Source: Methanosarcina sp. ERenArc_MAG2
GTDB lineage: Archaea > Halobacteriota > Methanosarcinia > Methanosarcinales > Methanosarcinaceae
Assembly (NCBI GenBank): GCA_023955635.1
Contig: JAMXHR010000002.1
Coordinates: forward strand, 186,001 to 250,000
Direction of reading: 5' to 3'
Length of the DNA stretch: 64,000 nucleotides
The notes under the pieces are model-generated. The model saw nothing but the letters and a program-made list of their open reading frames with translations. It was not told where the DNA came from and did not search any database. Below are positions 11,576 to 20,847 of this stretch, piece by piece. The number at the start of each line of letters is the position of its first letter. The first letter of the stretch is position 1. A program made the position numbers and the translations under genes.

Positions 11576-11728
11576 TTACTCCCTTTCTATTGTGACTATA
11601 ATTTCATTCTCTTTTTTACCTTTCCGGATTATGCAGTTTTCTCCTTTTAAAATCTTCATACTCTTTGCAAGTCTGGAGGGCATATTATCGCTATACACAC
11701 CGTTTTTACCTAACTGAACAGAGGTCAT
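11576..11728 (-). CDS. small AbrB/SpoVT-like protein, 50 aa
   Basis: The ATG at 11728 opens 50 codons ending at TAA 11576. The sequence MTSVQLGKNGVYSDNMPSRL..MKILKGENCIIRKG..ENEIIVTIE fits the short beta-strand pattern of AbrB/MazE-type swapped-hairpin DNA-binding proteins (substrate strand, P.R.A, L..GD/EN, I...). It is divergent from another AbrB-like gene at 11892, and AT-rich palindromic sequence lies between them. The assignment rests on pattern only. Confidence 0.55.
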   Translation of the reverse strand: MTSVQLGKNGVYSDNMPSRLAKSMKILKGENCIIRKGKKENEIIVTIERE

Positions 11729-11784
11729 GTATATTCAACTCCTACATATTAATATGTAATTACAGGTATATAAAGTATTACTTT

Positions 11785-11815
11785 TTTGTATATAATGTAT
11801 ATAATGTATACATTT
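11785..11815. promoter_or_regulatory. divergent promoter/operator with repeated TATATAATGTATA motifs
   Basis: Between the two AbrB-like genes TGTATATAATGTATATAATG runs into TATACATT, giving overlapping copies of TATATAATGTATA. The 14-mer TATATAATGTATAC (798-811 in the 11-kb block) recurs exactly, in the other direction, at 35775-35788 upstream of the RHH gene, and a relative occurs near 14183-14203. Candidate operator for one of the element's regulators, though it also resembles archaeal TATA boxes. Confidence 0.45.
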
Positions 11816-11891
11816 TTAGACATCTTCTTATGCTCAGAGAGCGTATATACATATGTCAAACACGTGTCAAAAGCGTGTCGGGGGCATATGT

Positions 11892-12050
11892 ATGGTCAAG
11901 TTACAAAAACAGACTAGGGGCAACTACGTAGTTGCAATACCCAAACAATTTTTAAAAGCTCAGGGCTGGAGCGAAGACGAAGAGTTTGCGCTTTGTCCCT
12001 GCAAAAACGGATCGCTCAGACTGACACCTTTGTTTAAAAACAGAGCGTGA
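11892..12050 (+). CDS. AbrB/SpoVT-like transcription regulator, 52 aa
   Basis: The start at ATG 11892 (MVKLQKQTRGNYVVAIPKQF) fits the AbrB fold exactly; the upstream in-frame ATG at 11853 adds only a non-conserved extension. The pattern of strand, AIPKQFLKAQGW, and EEFALCPCKNGSLRLTPL is the usual swapped-hairpin DNA-binding domain. Its stop TGA overlaps the GTG start of the next gene, so both are translated together. It probably regulates the surface-protein operon or the divergent genes. Confidence 0.75.
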   Translation: MVKLQKQTRGNYVVAIPKQFLKAQGWSEDEEFALCPCKNGSLRLTPLFKNRA

Positions 12051-14140
12051 TTGAAGTGAAAAACGCATTAAAATTAATCTGCCTTATGCTAATCGCTCTT
12101 GCATCGGTGGGCGTTGTGTCTGCGTCTGACTTTATGACATTCAAAGATGAGTATCATGCAAGTGTTATATCAACAAATCTGGTTGGGGAACCTAGCACAA
12201 TACTAAACCCTGCAAATAATAGTGAACTGCTGATGTGGTACACGAAATCAGATACTACAACGTGGTTTGCTCGCTCAGCAAATGGAATAAACTTTACAAA
12301 CAATCAGGCAACAGATATTCCAGGCGGGCTTAGGACTTTCGTTTGCTATATGGATAATCACTATTATGCATATGTCACCAACCATACAGCAATGGACACG
12401 GTGATTAATTGTTATGTTTCTGACAACATGGTAAACTTCATGTACGTAGGCCCAGCAATCACAAAAGGATCTTCTGCTAGTGATTGGGATTATTCCCATG
12501 TCGCCAATTCATGCGTCTGGAAAGAAAACGGCACATATTACATACTGTATGAGGGTAACAACGTTGATAACATCTGGAAAATGGGGTTAGCTACTGGTAC
12601 GGGACCGGCGAACTTCACCAAGAATGCAAATAACCCGTTCTTCGATTTCGACAGCGGAAATCCAGAAATTCTGCAACATAATGGAGTCCCTGTTAAAGTT
12701 GACGGCTTCTACCGCATGTATTATCATACTCAGCCCTGGGAGTATCGAGCAAAATCAACAGACTTGGTAAACTGGACTGTGGAAGGAAAAGTACAGCATA
12801 CTTACACCCCACTCGGAGCAGCCTGGAACGGGGCTTCTGGTTGGTGTTATGGTGATGTTAGTATTATTGCGTTCAAAAATAGAACGTTTATGTACTTTAC
12901 TCCGTCCAATCAGGTGGATACCAGTCATATAGATGTGGCAATCTCAAATAGAGATTATACCAAACTTAATTTGACTGATACGAACTCTCAGACATTTGCG
13001 GTAAACAGTACCACAGACCTTAATGGGTACGCGATGCCTGTTACCTTGTCAAACCTAAGCGGTACCTCTGGCAACACAGTTTATACAAATGGCATAACAG
13101 CTACAGATTGGGGAGATGTTAAATTCAATTGGTCAGTAAGTGGTGTGGACCAGAACATAAGCTGTCCATTCTGGATAAATTTGGCACCTCAGACTGCAAA
13201 CAGTGTGACCGCCTATGTAAAAGTGCCTTATATCTATGCGAATAACACAAGCGGCCTTAAAATATCATATGGTAGCGACTTTGCAACGTCAAGCGGCAAT
13301 GGTGAACAGGTCTTTAGCTTCTTTGACAGTTTCGATGGGACTACTATAAACAGCACGAAATGGACTACAGCGGGCAGCGTCACAGTAGCAAACGGTGTGG
13401 CAACAGTTGCAGGAGCTTCAGGTTCTCTGACAGGGAAAACAAGCTTTGCTGGCAACTTCACGGTTTCACAGGTCGTTCGGATGCCAGTGTCAACAACAGG
13501 AAACTATGCAACAATTGGAATGGAGAATGGATCTCAGTACATGCACTTTGTAACAGGGGCTTCTGAGTATGGTAGTCCTGCCATAGCTTTTGAGGTCCTG
13601 GGCGTTACACCTAAAAATACCTCTGCTCTGTCCTCTGCAGCGAGTACGGGATTCCAGACGGTTGGAATGTACCGGCAGGGGTCAACAGTAGGGTATACTT
13701 ACAACGGAGTGCCTGGCTACAGCACCACAGCGGCCACGTTGACAGCTCCATTGTCTCCCAAAGGGCTTACAGCTAACGCCGCCTCAAGGCTTTACTATGA
13801 CGCAGTATTCGTAAGAGGTGCAGCGGTAGCAGTAGAACCAACAATAACACCACGGTCTGAAGTTGTCCCAAGCCCAGAAACCCCAGAAGAGCCCGAGACA
13901 CCTGACGAACTGGAGACACAACCAAGTACTCAGGGCGGGTTTACTGCCTCTTATGTGAGCCAGTGGCAAAATGTCATAAGCATGGTTGGAGCTATCATAC
14001 CAATTGCATTGGTGACACAGATAATAGCTTTGTTACGAGGCAGAGGAAAGATAGAAGACACCGTACACAATATACAAGGAATTGTAATCGTCCTTGCCTT
14101 ACTCTTGATAGGGTCAGGGATATTTGATCGGCTCATTTAA
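12047..14140 (+). CDS. exported beta-propeller / DUF2341 surface protein with C-terminal membrane anchor
   Basis: The 697-residue protein begins at GTG 12047, overlapping the AbrB stop. A signal peptide (LKLICLMLIALASVGVVSA) is followed by a five-bladed propeller resembling GH43-type families (residues ~25-320; WYTKSDTTTWFARSANG, YILYEGNN, FYRMYYHTQPWEYRA). A DUF2341/jelly-roll-like beta domain follows (~340-590; WGDVKF, SGLKISYGSDF, FFDSFDGT...W). Then come a Pro/Glu/Thr stalk and two hydrophobic helices (SMVGAIIPIALVTQIIALL; GIVIVLALLLIGSGIF). It should be displayed on the cell or particle surface and bind or cleave glycans. On this element it may serve as a receptor-binding or entry-exclusion protein; that is inference. 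Confidence 0.75.
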   Translation: MIEVKNALKLICLMLIALASVGVVSASDFMTFKDEYHASVISTNLVGEPSTILNPANNSELLMWYTKSDTTTWFARSANGINFTNNQATDIPGGLRTFVCYMDNHYYAYVTNHTAMDTVINCYVSDNMVNFMYVGPAITKGSSASDWDYSHVANSCVWKENGTYYILYEGNNVDNIWKMGLATGTGPANFTKNANNPFFDFDSGNPEILQHNGVPVKVDGFYRMYYHTQPWEYRAKSTDLVNWTVEGKVQHTYTPLGAAWNGASGWCYGDVSIIAFKNRTFMYFTPSNQVDTSHIDVAISNRDYTKLNLTDTNSQTFAVNSTTDLNGYAMPVTLSNLSGTSGNTVYTNGITATDWGDVKFNWSVSGVDQNISCPFWINLAPQTANSVTAYVKVPYIYANNTSGLKISYGSDFATSSGNGEQVFSFFDSFDGTTINSTKWTTAGSVTVANGVATVAGASGSLTGKTSFAGNFTVSQVVRMPVSTTGNYATIGMENGSQYMHFVTGASEYGSPAIAFEVLGVTPKNTSALSSAASTGFQTVGMYRQGSTVGYTYNGVPGYSTTAATLTAPLSPKGLTANAASRLYYDAVFVRGAAVAVEPTITPRSEVVPSPETPEEPETPDELETQPSTQGGFTASYVSQWQNVISMVGAIIPIALVTQIIALLRGRGKIEDTVHNIQGIVIVLALLLIGSGIFDRLI

Positions 14141-14488
14141 AGCCGATAATCTTTCTTTTTTAGTTCAATAACTGTACAGCATGTACACAATGTATATATT
14201 TCGTACACACGGCATATGTGTATTCAAACGTTGCCATAAAAGGTAGGTCTTAACTTCATGTGGACAATTTATACCTAATTCTTCTTTCTAACCTATGACT
14301 TCGTTAGGTTGGCTCCTGAGAGGCCCAAGGCTGTGCTTCGTCTGTTAGGGTGGCACGTCTACATGTCGGCTTTAACACAGGGCTTTTAAAAAATAAAAAG
14401 AGAAGTTAGTATATTAAGTAAGCATATAGAAATACACATAAAAGAGTGAGGAAAATTCCTCTGAGGATAATTGAGTCAGTGGAGAAGG
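14141..14488. other. intergenic region, GC-rich structured patch
   Basis: No ORF is seen. The first part contains TGTACACAATGTATATA, related to the operator-like motif at 11785. From about 14275 to 14385 base composition becomes clearly GC-richer than the surroundings, with local stems such as AACCTA/TTAGGTT around TGACTTCG and GTGC/GCAC. It could encode a small RNA or be a cis site for the nearby recombinase. Confidence 0.35.
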
Positions 14489-15166
14489 TCACTTTAACAG
14501 CCCCCAATCAGTTAACTGTTTCCTGATATCTCTCTGTTCTTCTTCAGAGAAAGCCAGACTCTGATAATGTCTCATGCTGGTTAATGAGTCATGTCCCTGG
14601 CGTAAACATGTTGTAGACTCAAGGATTCCTGCAGATATCATCCAGCTCTCTATCGTTTTCCGAGTAGTCTTCGCTGAGATCCCATAAGGATTCATGCCGG
14701 CTTTTACAGCCCATCTCTGAACGTTCCGGTTCCATGAGCTTTCTACAGGTGGCTTCTTTCCGTTAAAGAAGGCATTCATTGTATAACCCCACATGGAAGG
14801 AAGGGGCTGTATTGTCCTCTCCAGTTGGGTTCTTTTGTGCTTCTTTTGTGCTTCAGGTGGTAGGTGAATAATATTCCTACGTTCATTGTACCACTCACGA
14901 TTCTCATAAAGCCTACATACTTCAATGTACCTCATTCCAGTAACAATCAACACATCTAAGATGGTTTTATACTCGTCTTTTGGGATTGCGGATCTCAGCT
15001 GCAGGTAATCTGCAGGGGTTAATATTTTAATTTCCCCTTTGGTGTAAAGGTGCAAAGAGTCCCTGTCCCGCTTAAGCGCTTGGGTTGGGTACTTTGTCAA
15101 TTCAGAAATATGCTCATGCTCAGTCTGTTTTTTACCCTTCGTTTTATTGGTGTAGCCACTATACAT
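14489..15166 (-). CDS. tyrosine recombinase (second integrase of the element)
   Basis: The 225-residue protein holds the catalytic half of a tyrosine recombinase: box I VTGMRYIEVCRL with the first Arg, the second-box Arg in SAKTTRKTIESWM, and GHDSLTSMRHYQSL with the His and nucleophilic Tyr. The region before it is short (about 60 residues), so a full core-binding domain is missing or reduced. Such short recombinases are common on archaeal plasmids and proviruses. It is not next to an element end, so it may belong to an older nested element or act in resolution or inversion. Confidence 0.75.
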   Translation of the reverse strand: MYSGYTNKTKGKKQTEHEHISELTKYPTQALKRDRDSLHLYTKGEIKILTPADYLQLRSAIPKDEYKTILDVLIVTGMRYIEVCRLYENREWYNERRNIIHLPPEAQKKHKRTQLERTIQPLPSMWGYTMNAFFNGKKPPVESSWNRNVQRWAVKAGMNPYGISAKTTRKTIESWMISAGILESTTCLRQGHDSLTSMRHYQSLAFSEEEQRDIRKQLTDWGLLK

Positions 15167-15327
15167 GATGACTCTCCATACTATATAAGGACGTGCTTTT
15201 ATTTAAAGCTTGCTGTTTGTCTGATAATACAGCTAAAATGAGCAGTTTTATGTTAAGCTTCTAGGAAAATAGCGAGGTTTTCTAATAAAACCTGTGCATA
15301 AAATTGGGAATTAGTTTTTAAGAACTT

Positions 15328-18300
15328 TCACGACACTACCGAGTTTTTCAACTCTTCAAGATTTCTCTCACAAAAACTAATTAATTTTCGATTTTCAGTT
15401 TCTTGAGCAATTTTGAGTGCATATTCATAGTACTCAATTGCTTTTTCTGTTTCTCCCAAATGACTATATGCTAATCCAAGATTTCCAAGTTCTATGCCTT
15501 CTCCTCGCCTGTTCTCTATTTTTTGATCAATGTTAAGTGCCTGTTCATAATACTCAATTGCTTTTTTTATTTCTCCTAGCTCAATGTATGCGTTCCCTAG
15601 ATTTCCAAGCCAAATTCCTTCATTTCGCCTATCTCTTATTTCTTGAGCAATTTTAAGTGCCTGTTTATAATATTCAATTGCCTTCTTTACTTTTCCTAAC
15701 TCACTATATTCTATCCCCAAATTCCCAAGGTCTATACCTTCTCCTCGCTTATCCTTTATTTGTTTATGAATTTTCAGTGCTTGTTTATAATATCCAATTG
15801 CCTTTCTTAGCTCTCCCAAATAATAGTATGCGTTCCCCAAATTCCCAAGGCAACTCCCTTCTACTTGTTTGTCCCCTATTTCTTGAGCAATTTTAAGTGC
15901 CTGTTCATAACACGCAATAGCTTTTCTCAGCTCTCCCAGATTCTTATACTCTATCCCCAAATTTGCAAGGCAACTTCCTTCTACTTGCTTGTCCCCTATT
16001 TCTTGAGCAATTTTAAGTGCCTGTTCATAATACTCAATTGCTTTTCTCAGCTCTCCTAGACCACTATATGCTAACCCCAGATTTCCAAGGAAACCTCTTT
16101 CTACTTGTCTATCTTCTAGTCCTTGAAATATTTTGAGTGCTTGTTCATAATACTCAATTGCTTTTTCTGTCTCACCCAAATAATTGTATGCTACCCCAAG
16201 ATTTCCAAGTTGATTTCCTTCTCCTTGCCTATCTTCAATCTCTTTATAAATTTTCAGTGCCCGTTCATAACACTCAATTGCTTTTTCTGTCTCTCCTAAG
16301 TTGTTATATACTACCCCAAGGTTTGCAAGTTGATTTCCTTCTCCTTGCCTATCCTTTATTTGTTTATAAATTTTCAGTGCCCCTTCATAATACTCAATTG
16401 CTTTTTTTGTCTCACCCAAATAATTGTATGCTACCCCAAGGTTTCCAAGTTGATTTCCTTCTCCTCTCCTGTACCCTATTTCTTGATCAATTTTAAGTGC
16501 CTGTTCGTAAAACTCGATTGCTTTTCTTGGTTCACCCAAATTCCTATATTCTATCCCCAGATTTCCAAGTTGATTTCCTTCTCCTCGTCTGTCCCCTATT
16601 TCTTGAGCAATTTTGAGTGCTTGTTCATAATACTCAATTGCTTTTCTCGGTTCACCCAAATCACTGTATGCTGACCCCAGATTTGCAAAGACAATACTTT
16701 CTACTCGCCTACTCCCTACTTCTCCATTAATTTTTACTGCATGCTCATAATATTTGATTGCTTCTTTTGTCTTTCCAAGATAACTGTATGCTACCCCGAG
16801 ATTTCCTAGGTGAAGTTCTTCTCCTTGCTTGTATCCCATTTCTTGATCAATTTTAATTGCCTGTTCGTAAAACTCAATAGCTTTTCTCGGCTCTCCCAGA
16901 TTCTTATACGCTATCCCCAAATTTCCAAGGCAACTTCCTTCTACTTGCCTGTCCCCTATTTCTTGAGCAATTTTCAAGGCCTGCTCGTAATAATCAATTG
17001 CTTTTTCTGTCTTTTCCAAATAACTGTATGCCACCCCGAGGTTTACAAGTTGAATTCCTTCTCCTTGCCTATCCTTTATATCTTTATAAATTTTAATTGC
17101 CTGTTCATGATGCTCGATTGCTTTGTGTGTTTTTCCTGAATAAAAGTATGATGACCCCAAATTTCCAATAATAGCACCACGACGTCCTTTGTTTTTCAGA
17201 AGAATTTCAGTCCCAAAATGATTTTCAGGCAGTAATTTTGAGTAGAGATCAATAAGTACTGTGTAATTACCCCAGAGATCAAGATATTCATGCAGATCAT
17301 TGTCAAATACTATGTTGAAAGCCTGGTCATATTCTTTGGCCATGCAAGCATGGTGATGGGCTTCAATTAGAGCCTGAATATCTTCTTTTTTTGCAGGTTT
17401 TTCAGGAATAGGTAGAAAAAGGTAATAATTCATTGCAAGCTTATGAACTTCTTTTTTGTTTTCAAGGTCATCGTACGAGAACTCCTGTACCAGAGGATGA
17501 AGCCAATAATTTCCATAATGGTCCGTTTCGAGTAGAGACTTATCTCTCAGCCTTTTGTCAGCATTCCTTGGAGTATTTCCGGTAAACATTTCCCTGAGAC
17601 CTTTCAATTTTACAGGCTCACGATAAACAGAGATACGCTCAAGGAATTCTTTTTCGTCTCCTGCCAATTTGTCGAATAGCTTTTTCGCCTTTTTGATTGT
17701 ATTCTCTTTTTCTTCCTTATATATGCTCAAATCGCTAAGAATGTCAGCTACTCCATAATCCTTTACAAGCTTTACAAGTAGCTTCAGAGCGAAGGGATGA
17801 CCATCCACACTTGTAGCCAATTCCTCCATCTTTTGATATCCAATTTTATCTAACCCGTTACTGGCAAGATACTCAACTGCAAAATTAATCTTTAAGCCCT
17901 TAACATCTTGTTTTTCATCCTTTGTTATGTCAATTAAATCTTCGCCATTTCTTAACTTGGGGAGAACTCTAGTCGTTATAATTATCTTTGCTTGGTGAGT
18001 ATTGTCATGTAAACAATTGAAAAATAGGTCTATATACTCGTCTTGAAAATAAATATCATCTAGTATAGTCTCGAGATTGTCAAAAATAAGCCATATAGGA
18101 TCTCTTGCTTGCAATTCGTCAGTGAGTTTATCAATATCTTTTTTTCGACTTCTCGTTTTTCCTCCCTGAATTTTATAAGATTAGGACAATTCAAGTATGA
18201 AGTTAGTTTTTCTAGGATATCTCCTACTTTAGCATCTTTATTTTGCCTAAAATCAAACCAGAATGGAAGAGGAACATTTGCCGTTCTTATATCGACTATC

Positions 18301-18680
18301 GCTCTTGCTAAAGTTGTTTTCCCAACACCACCTATTCCCTTAAATAGTAAAATCCGATGATCTTGGAGATACATAAGAGCCTTATTTAAATCTTCAACTC
18401 GATTTTGAGTGACAAACTTTTTTACTGTAAGATCATAATAAGGAAGAACAGAAGGGTTATAACTTTCTAATATTTTGAGATTCTCATTTTCCTTCCTTTT
18501 TTGTTCCAGAAAGTCCATTAGAATTACTAATGCTTCACCCGAAGGTTCCTTTATTGTAATTTGGTTGATGTATTCTCCAATGGCCTGCTGGCCTGTGTTA
18601 TCACCTATGGAGACATTACCGTCTGCAACTATTCCAGAGTTGAACATTATGTTTCTATTATTTGGAAGCTGTTCGTCCAT
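15328..18680 (-). CDS. STAND (NB-ARC) NTPase with 15 TPR repeats (frameshift)
   Basis: Two overlapping frames form one gene of about 1,117 codons; the break is at the T run 18139-18145 (7; A on the coding strand), and eight would restore EVEKKDIDKLTDELQARDPI. An N-terminal motif (NSGIVADGNVSIGDNTGQQA) comes first. Then come P-loop GIGGVGKTTLA near residue 115, Walker B WLIFDNLETI, IIITTR, and the GLPL-type DGHPFALKLL, all marks of NB-ARC/AP-ATPases. The C-terminal half has about 15 TPRs of 40 residues (GNLGIAYSELG...AIEYYEQALKIAQEIGDR). It is likely an intracellular sensor that oligomerises on signal. No effector domain is fused; the neighbour at 18701 shares the N-terminal motif and may be the effector. 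Confidence 0.85.
15340..17170 (-). repeat. 120-bp tandem repeats coding for 40-aa TPR units
   Basis: About fifteen copies at a 120-bp period in the STAND gene. Several neighbouring copies are nearly identical at DNA level (for example around 15840-16020), which suggests recent expansion or gene conversion and a changeable sensor surface. Confidence 0.8.
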
Positions 18681-18700
18681 AATCTCAGACCTAGCTTACA

Positions 18701-19129
18701 TTAATGTAATAAGAAAGCCCCAATTCCCAATATTGTAGCTATTTTTTTAGCAGGTTCGTAAAGCTCTGAAATATTTTCTAGTGTTTTCCCCGCCCCTTTT
18801 ACCATTTTAATGGCTTTTTCAAAACATTGTTTAATTTCTGATAGTTGGGGGTCTTCTTTTTTAACTTCTATAACAGCGGTGCTTATGTTGCCATTTACAG
18901 AATTTTGGTAATCAGGGTCAAGTCCAAGTTTATTAATTTCTCTTTGGAATTCAAGGAGATTTTCTCTAAGTTCTTTAAGATCAGGTTGGCTAATCGATTG
19001 AATTTGGTATTGAGTTATGTTTTCTCCCACTGCAAATTGGCCACTGTTGTCACCAAAAGTCACATTTCCTCCGGCAACTATTCCCGAACCACCAGTAACC
19101 TTCCCTTCAGATTTGTTGTCTTCAATCAT
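18701..19129 (-). CDS. small STAND-partner protein sharing the N-terminal motif
   Basis: The ATG at 19129 (MIEDNKSEGK) has GAGGAG 7 nt upstream and is preferred over upstream in-frame ATGs at 19216 and 19165. The N-terminus reads GSGIVAGGNVTFGDNSGQFA, then VGENITQYQI, matching the STAND protein's SGIVADGNVSIGDNTGQQA, IGEYINQITI almost position for position. The rest is helical (ELRENLLEFQREINKLG), then EIKQCFEKAIKMVKGAGKTL, ending in a hydrophobic IATILGIGAFLL tail. The central and C-terminal pattern recalls TRADD-N-associated membrane-proximal proteins of STAND systems, but I cannot confirm this. The stop lies 21 nt from the STAND start, same strand: one operon, this gene first. Confidence 0.65.
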   Translation of the reverse strand: MIEDNKSEGKVTGGSGIVAGGNVTFGDNSGQFAVGENITQYQIQSISQPDLKELRENLLEFQREINKLGLDPDYQNSVNGNISTAVIEVKKEDPQLSEIKQCFEKAIKMVKGAGKTLENISELYEPAKKIATILGIGAFLLH

Positions 19130-19329
19130 TATTTTCTCCTCTTGCGAAAATGCAATATTTTCCATACATAATAAATTGTTATTGTTCCAAAAAATGAGTG
19201 CAGTGTAAGCCATCAAACACTTGATAAGATTTCATAGTATTCTAGAAATATATAAAGATGTTCAAATCTAATATAATTAAAGATTTGATTTAAAAGAGGC
19301 TAACAAAAAGAAATAATCAAAAAACAGTG

Positions 19330-19518
19330 CATTGATCATCGGTTAAGGAATTTTCTTGCCTGTATGCTATTGATTTAGGAGCAAAAGTCAGTCCCAAATT
19401 TCGAAACCAATAACTAAAATCGATGCTCTGTTCCAACTTCATATCAATGACTATTTTGGAGAACTGTTCTGGAAATAAGGCAATTTATCATGATTCCTCA
19501 CTTAACCGAAGACGCATG
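19330..19518. mobile_element. MITE family A, copy 2
   Basis: A 189-bp copy nearly identical to the one at 10606. The flanks AAAACAGTG and AAAAGTAGG do not form a clear target duplication, so the site may have rearranged or the copy may share its flank with a deletion. Confidence 0.85.
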
Positions 19519-19684
19519 AAAAGTAGGATCCTAAGTAAAACGATTGACTAAGAAATATTTTTTTTAATTGAACTTATTTAAAATTTTAACCAAAAATCTA
19601 AAAACAAAACACCTATATAGAGAATTATGAAATTACTCTAATTTATAATGTGTTTTACCTACATTTAGAGATTAAAGCCAACTT

Positions 19685-19873
19685 CATTGGTCATCGGTTA
19701 AGGAATTTTCTTGCCTGTATGCTATCGATTTAGGAGCAAAAGTCAGTCCCAAATTTCAAAACTAATAAATAAAATCGATGCCCTGTTCCAACTTCATATC
19801 AATGAATATTTTGGAGAACTGTTCTGGAAATAAGGCAAATTATCATGATTCCTCACTTAACCGAAGACGCATG
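19685..19873. mobile_element. MITE family A, copy 3, with 10-bp target duplication
   Basis: A 189-bp copy 166 bp after copy 2 and in the same orientation. AAGCCAACTT flanks it on both sides (19675-19684 and 19874-19883). Confidence 0.9.
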
Positions 19874-19883
19874 AAGCCAACTT

Positions 19884-20263
19884 CATATTGAAAAATATGT
19901 AAGGCATTAGTAAATTCTTTCTGGTAAACTTCAAACCAGTATGTGTAACTCAAAATAGAAAATTATTAACTTGAACTAATAGTTTATGCTTCTGAATTTA
20001 GCGCAGATAATTTAGAGCATCGCATTAGTCAAAATATTTCTACGTAAGTAATAGGCACACTGATTTAAGATAAAATTAAAATTGTTTACACGAAATTCAA
20101 TAAAAATACCTAAATTACAATAAATGTCTAAATTGTAGAAGTTTGATTCTTCATCAACGATCGATATATTGAAAAATCCTTATTTGTTGTGTTGAGAATT
20201 TACAAACTTTTATTTTGTGGTTAGGTGAAAGTCTAAACTGTTTAAACTAAATATCAGTAAAAG
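19884..20263. other. AT-rich promoter region of the TM/NDT/TPR operon
   Basis: No ORF is seen between MITE copy 3 and the probable start at 20264. The stretch is AT-rich and likely carries the promoter of the operon that runs to 28001. Confidence 0.4.
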
Positions 20264-20847
20264 ATGGGATCTTTATAGGGCAAGATTGGTTAACTTCCAG
20301 CGTCATTGCAACTTTACTAGCTAGTATACTATCTTTATCAGTCAACAATTTGTATAGAAATAGAGATGAAAACAATAGGAAAAGAGGAACTCTCTATTAC
20401 CCGCTTTTATTTGCTTGTAAAGGATTTATCCAAGTTACTAAAATTGATAATGAATTTGACGAAGTACATCTAAGTCATCTTTTTAAGGATTCAGCCGCAA
20501 TTCTGGATGAGATCACCTACAAGAATGGAAGTACAATATATTTAGAAGATGAGGATTTGGGTAAATTTGAGGTATTAGTACATAGTGTTAATGAAAACAT
20601 TGAATTTTTTGATGAAAATAAATTAAAAATTTTAAAAAATGTATATCTCCATAACTCTAACGGGTTTAAAGAATATTGGGATGACTTCTGCACTACTAAG
20701 TACAATGAAATATTTATTAACGCTTCTTATTTTGAGAATGTTTGTGGAAATCAAATAAAAAATTCAAATTTTGGAATTAAAAAGGTCATAAATAAGTTAT
20801 CTAGTTTTAATTTAATTCACAAAAGGGTGGAGAATAAAGATGAATAG
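20264..20847 (+). CDS. N-terminally membrane-anchored protein of unknown function (frameshift near start)
   Basis: The frame ending at 20847 has no usual start codon except TTG 20350. With one extra T in the run 20272-20274 an ATG at 20264 opens MGSFIGQDWLTSSVIATLLA, followed by SILSLSVNNLYRNRDENNRK, giving a single transmembrane anchor and a cytoplasmic domain of about 160 residues. The domain is mixed alpha/beta (FACKGFIQVTKID, KFEVLVHSVNENIEFF) and I do not recognise it. The stop overlaps the next start (20840), so it is translationally coupled to the deoxyribosyltransferase-like gene. A role as membrane effector or sensor is possible. Confidence 0.55.

Noticed and set aside
15657..17139. 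Plus-strand frames repeating LLLAYPLFVYEF-like units
   Set aside because: They are antisense shadows of the TPR repeats of the STAND gene.
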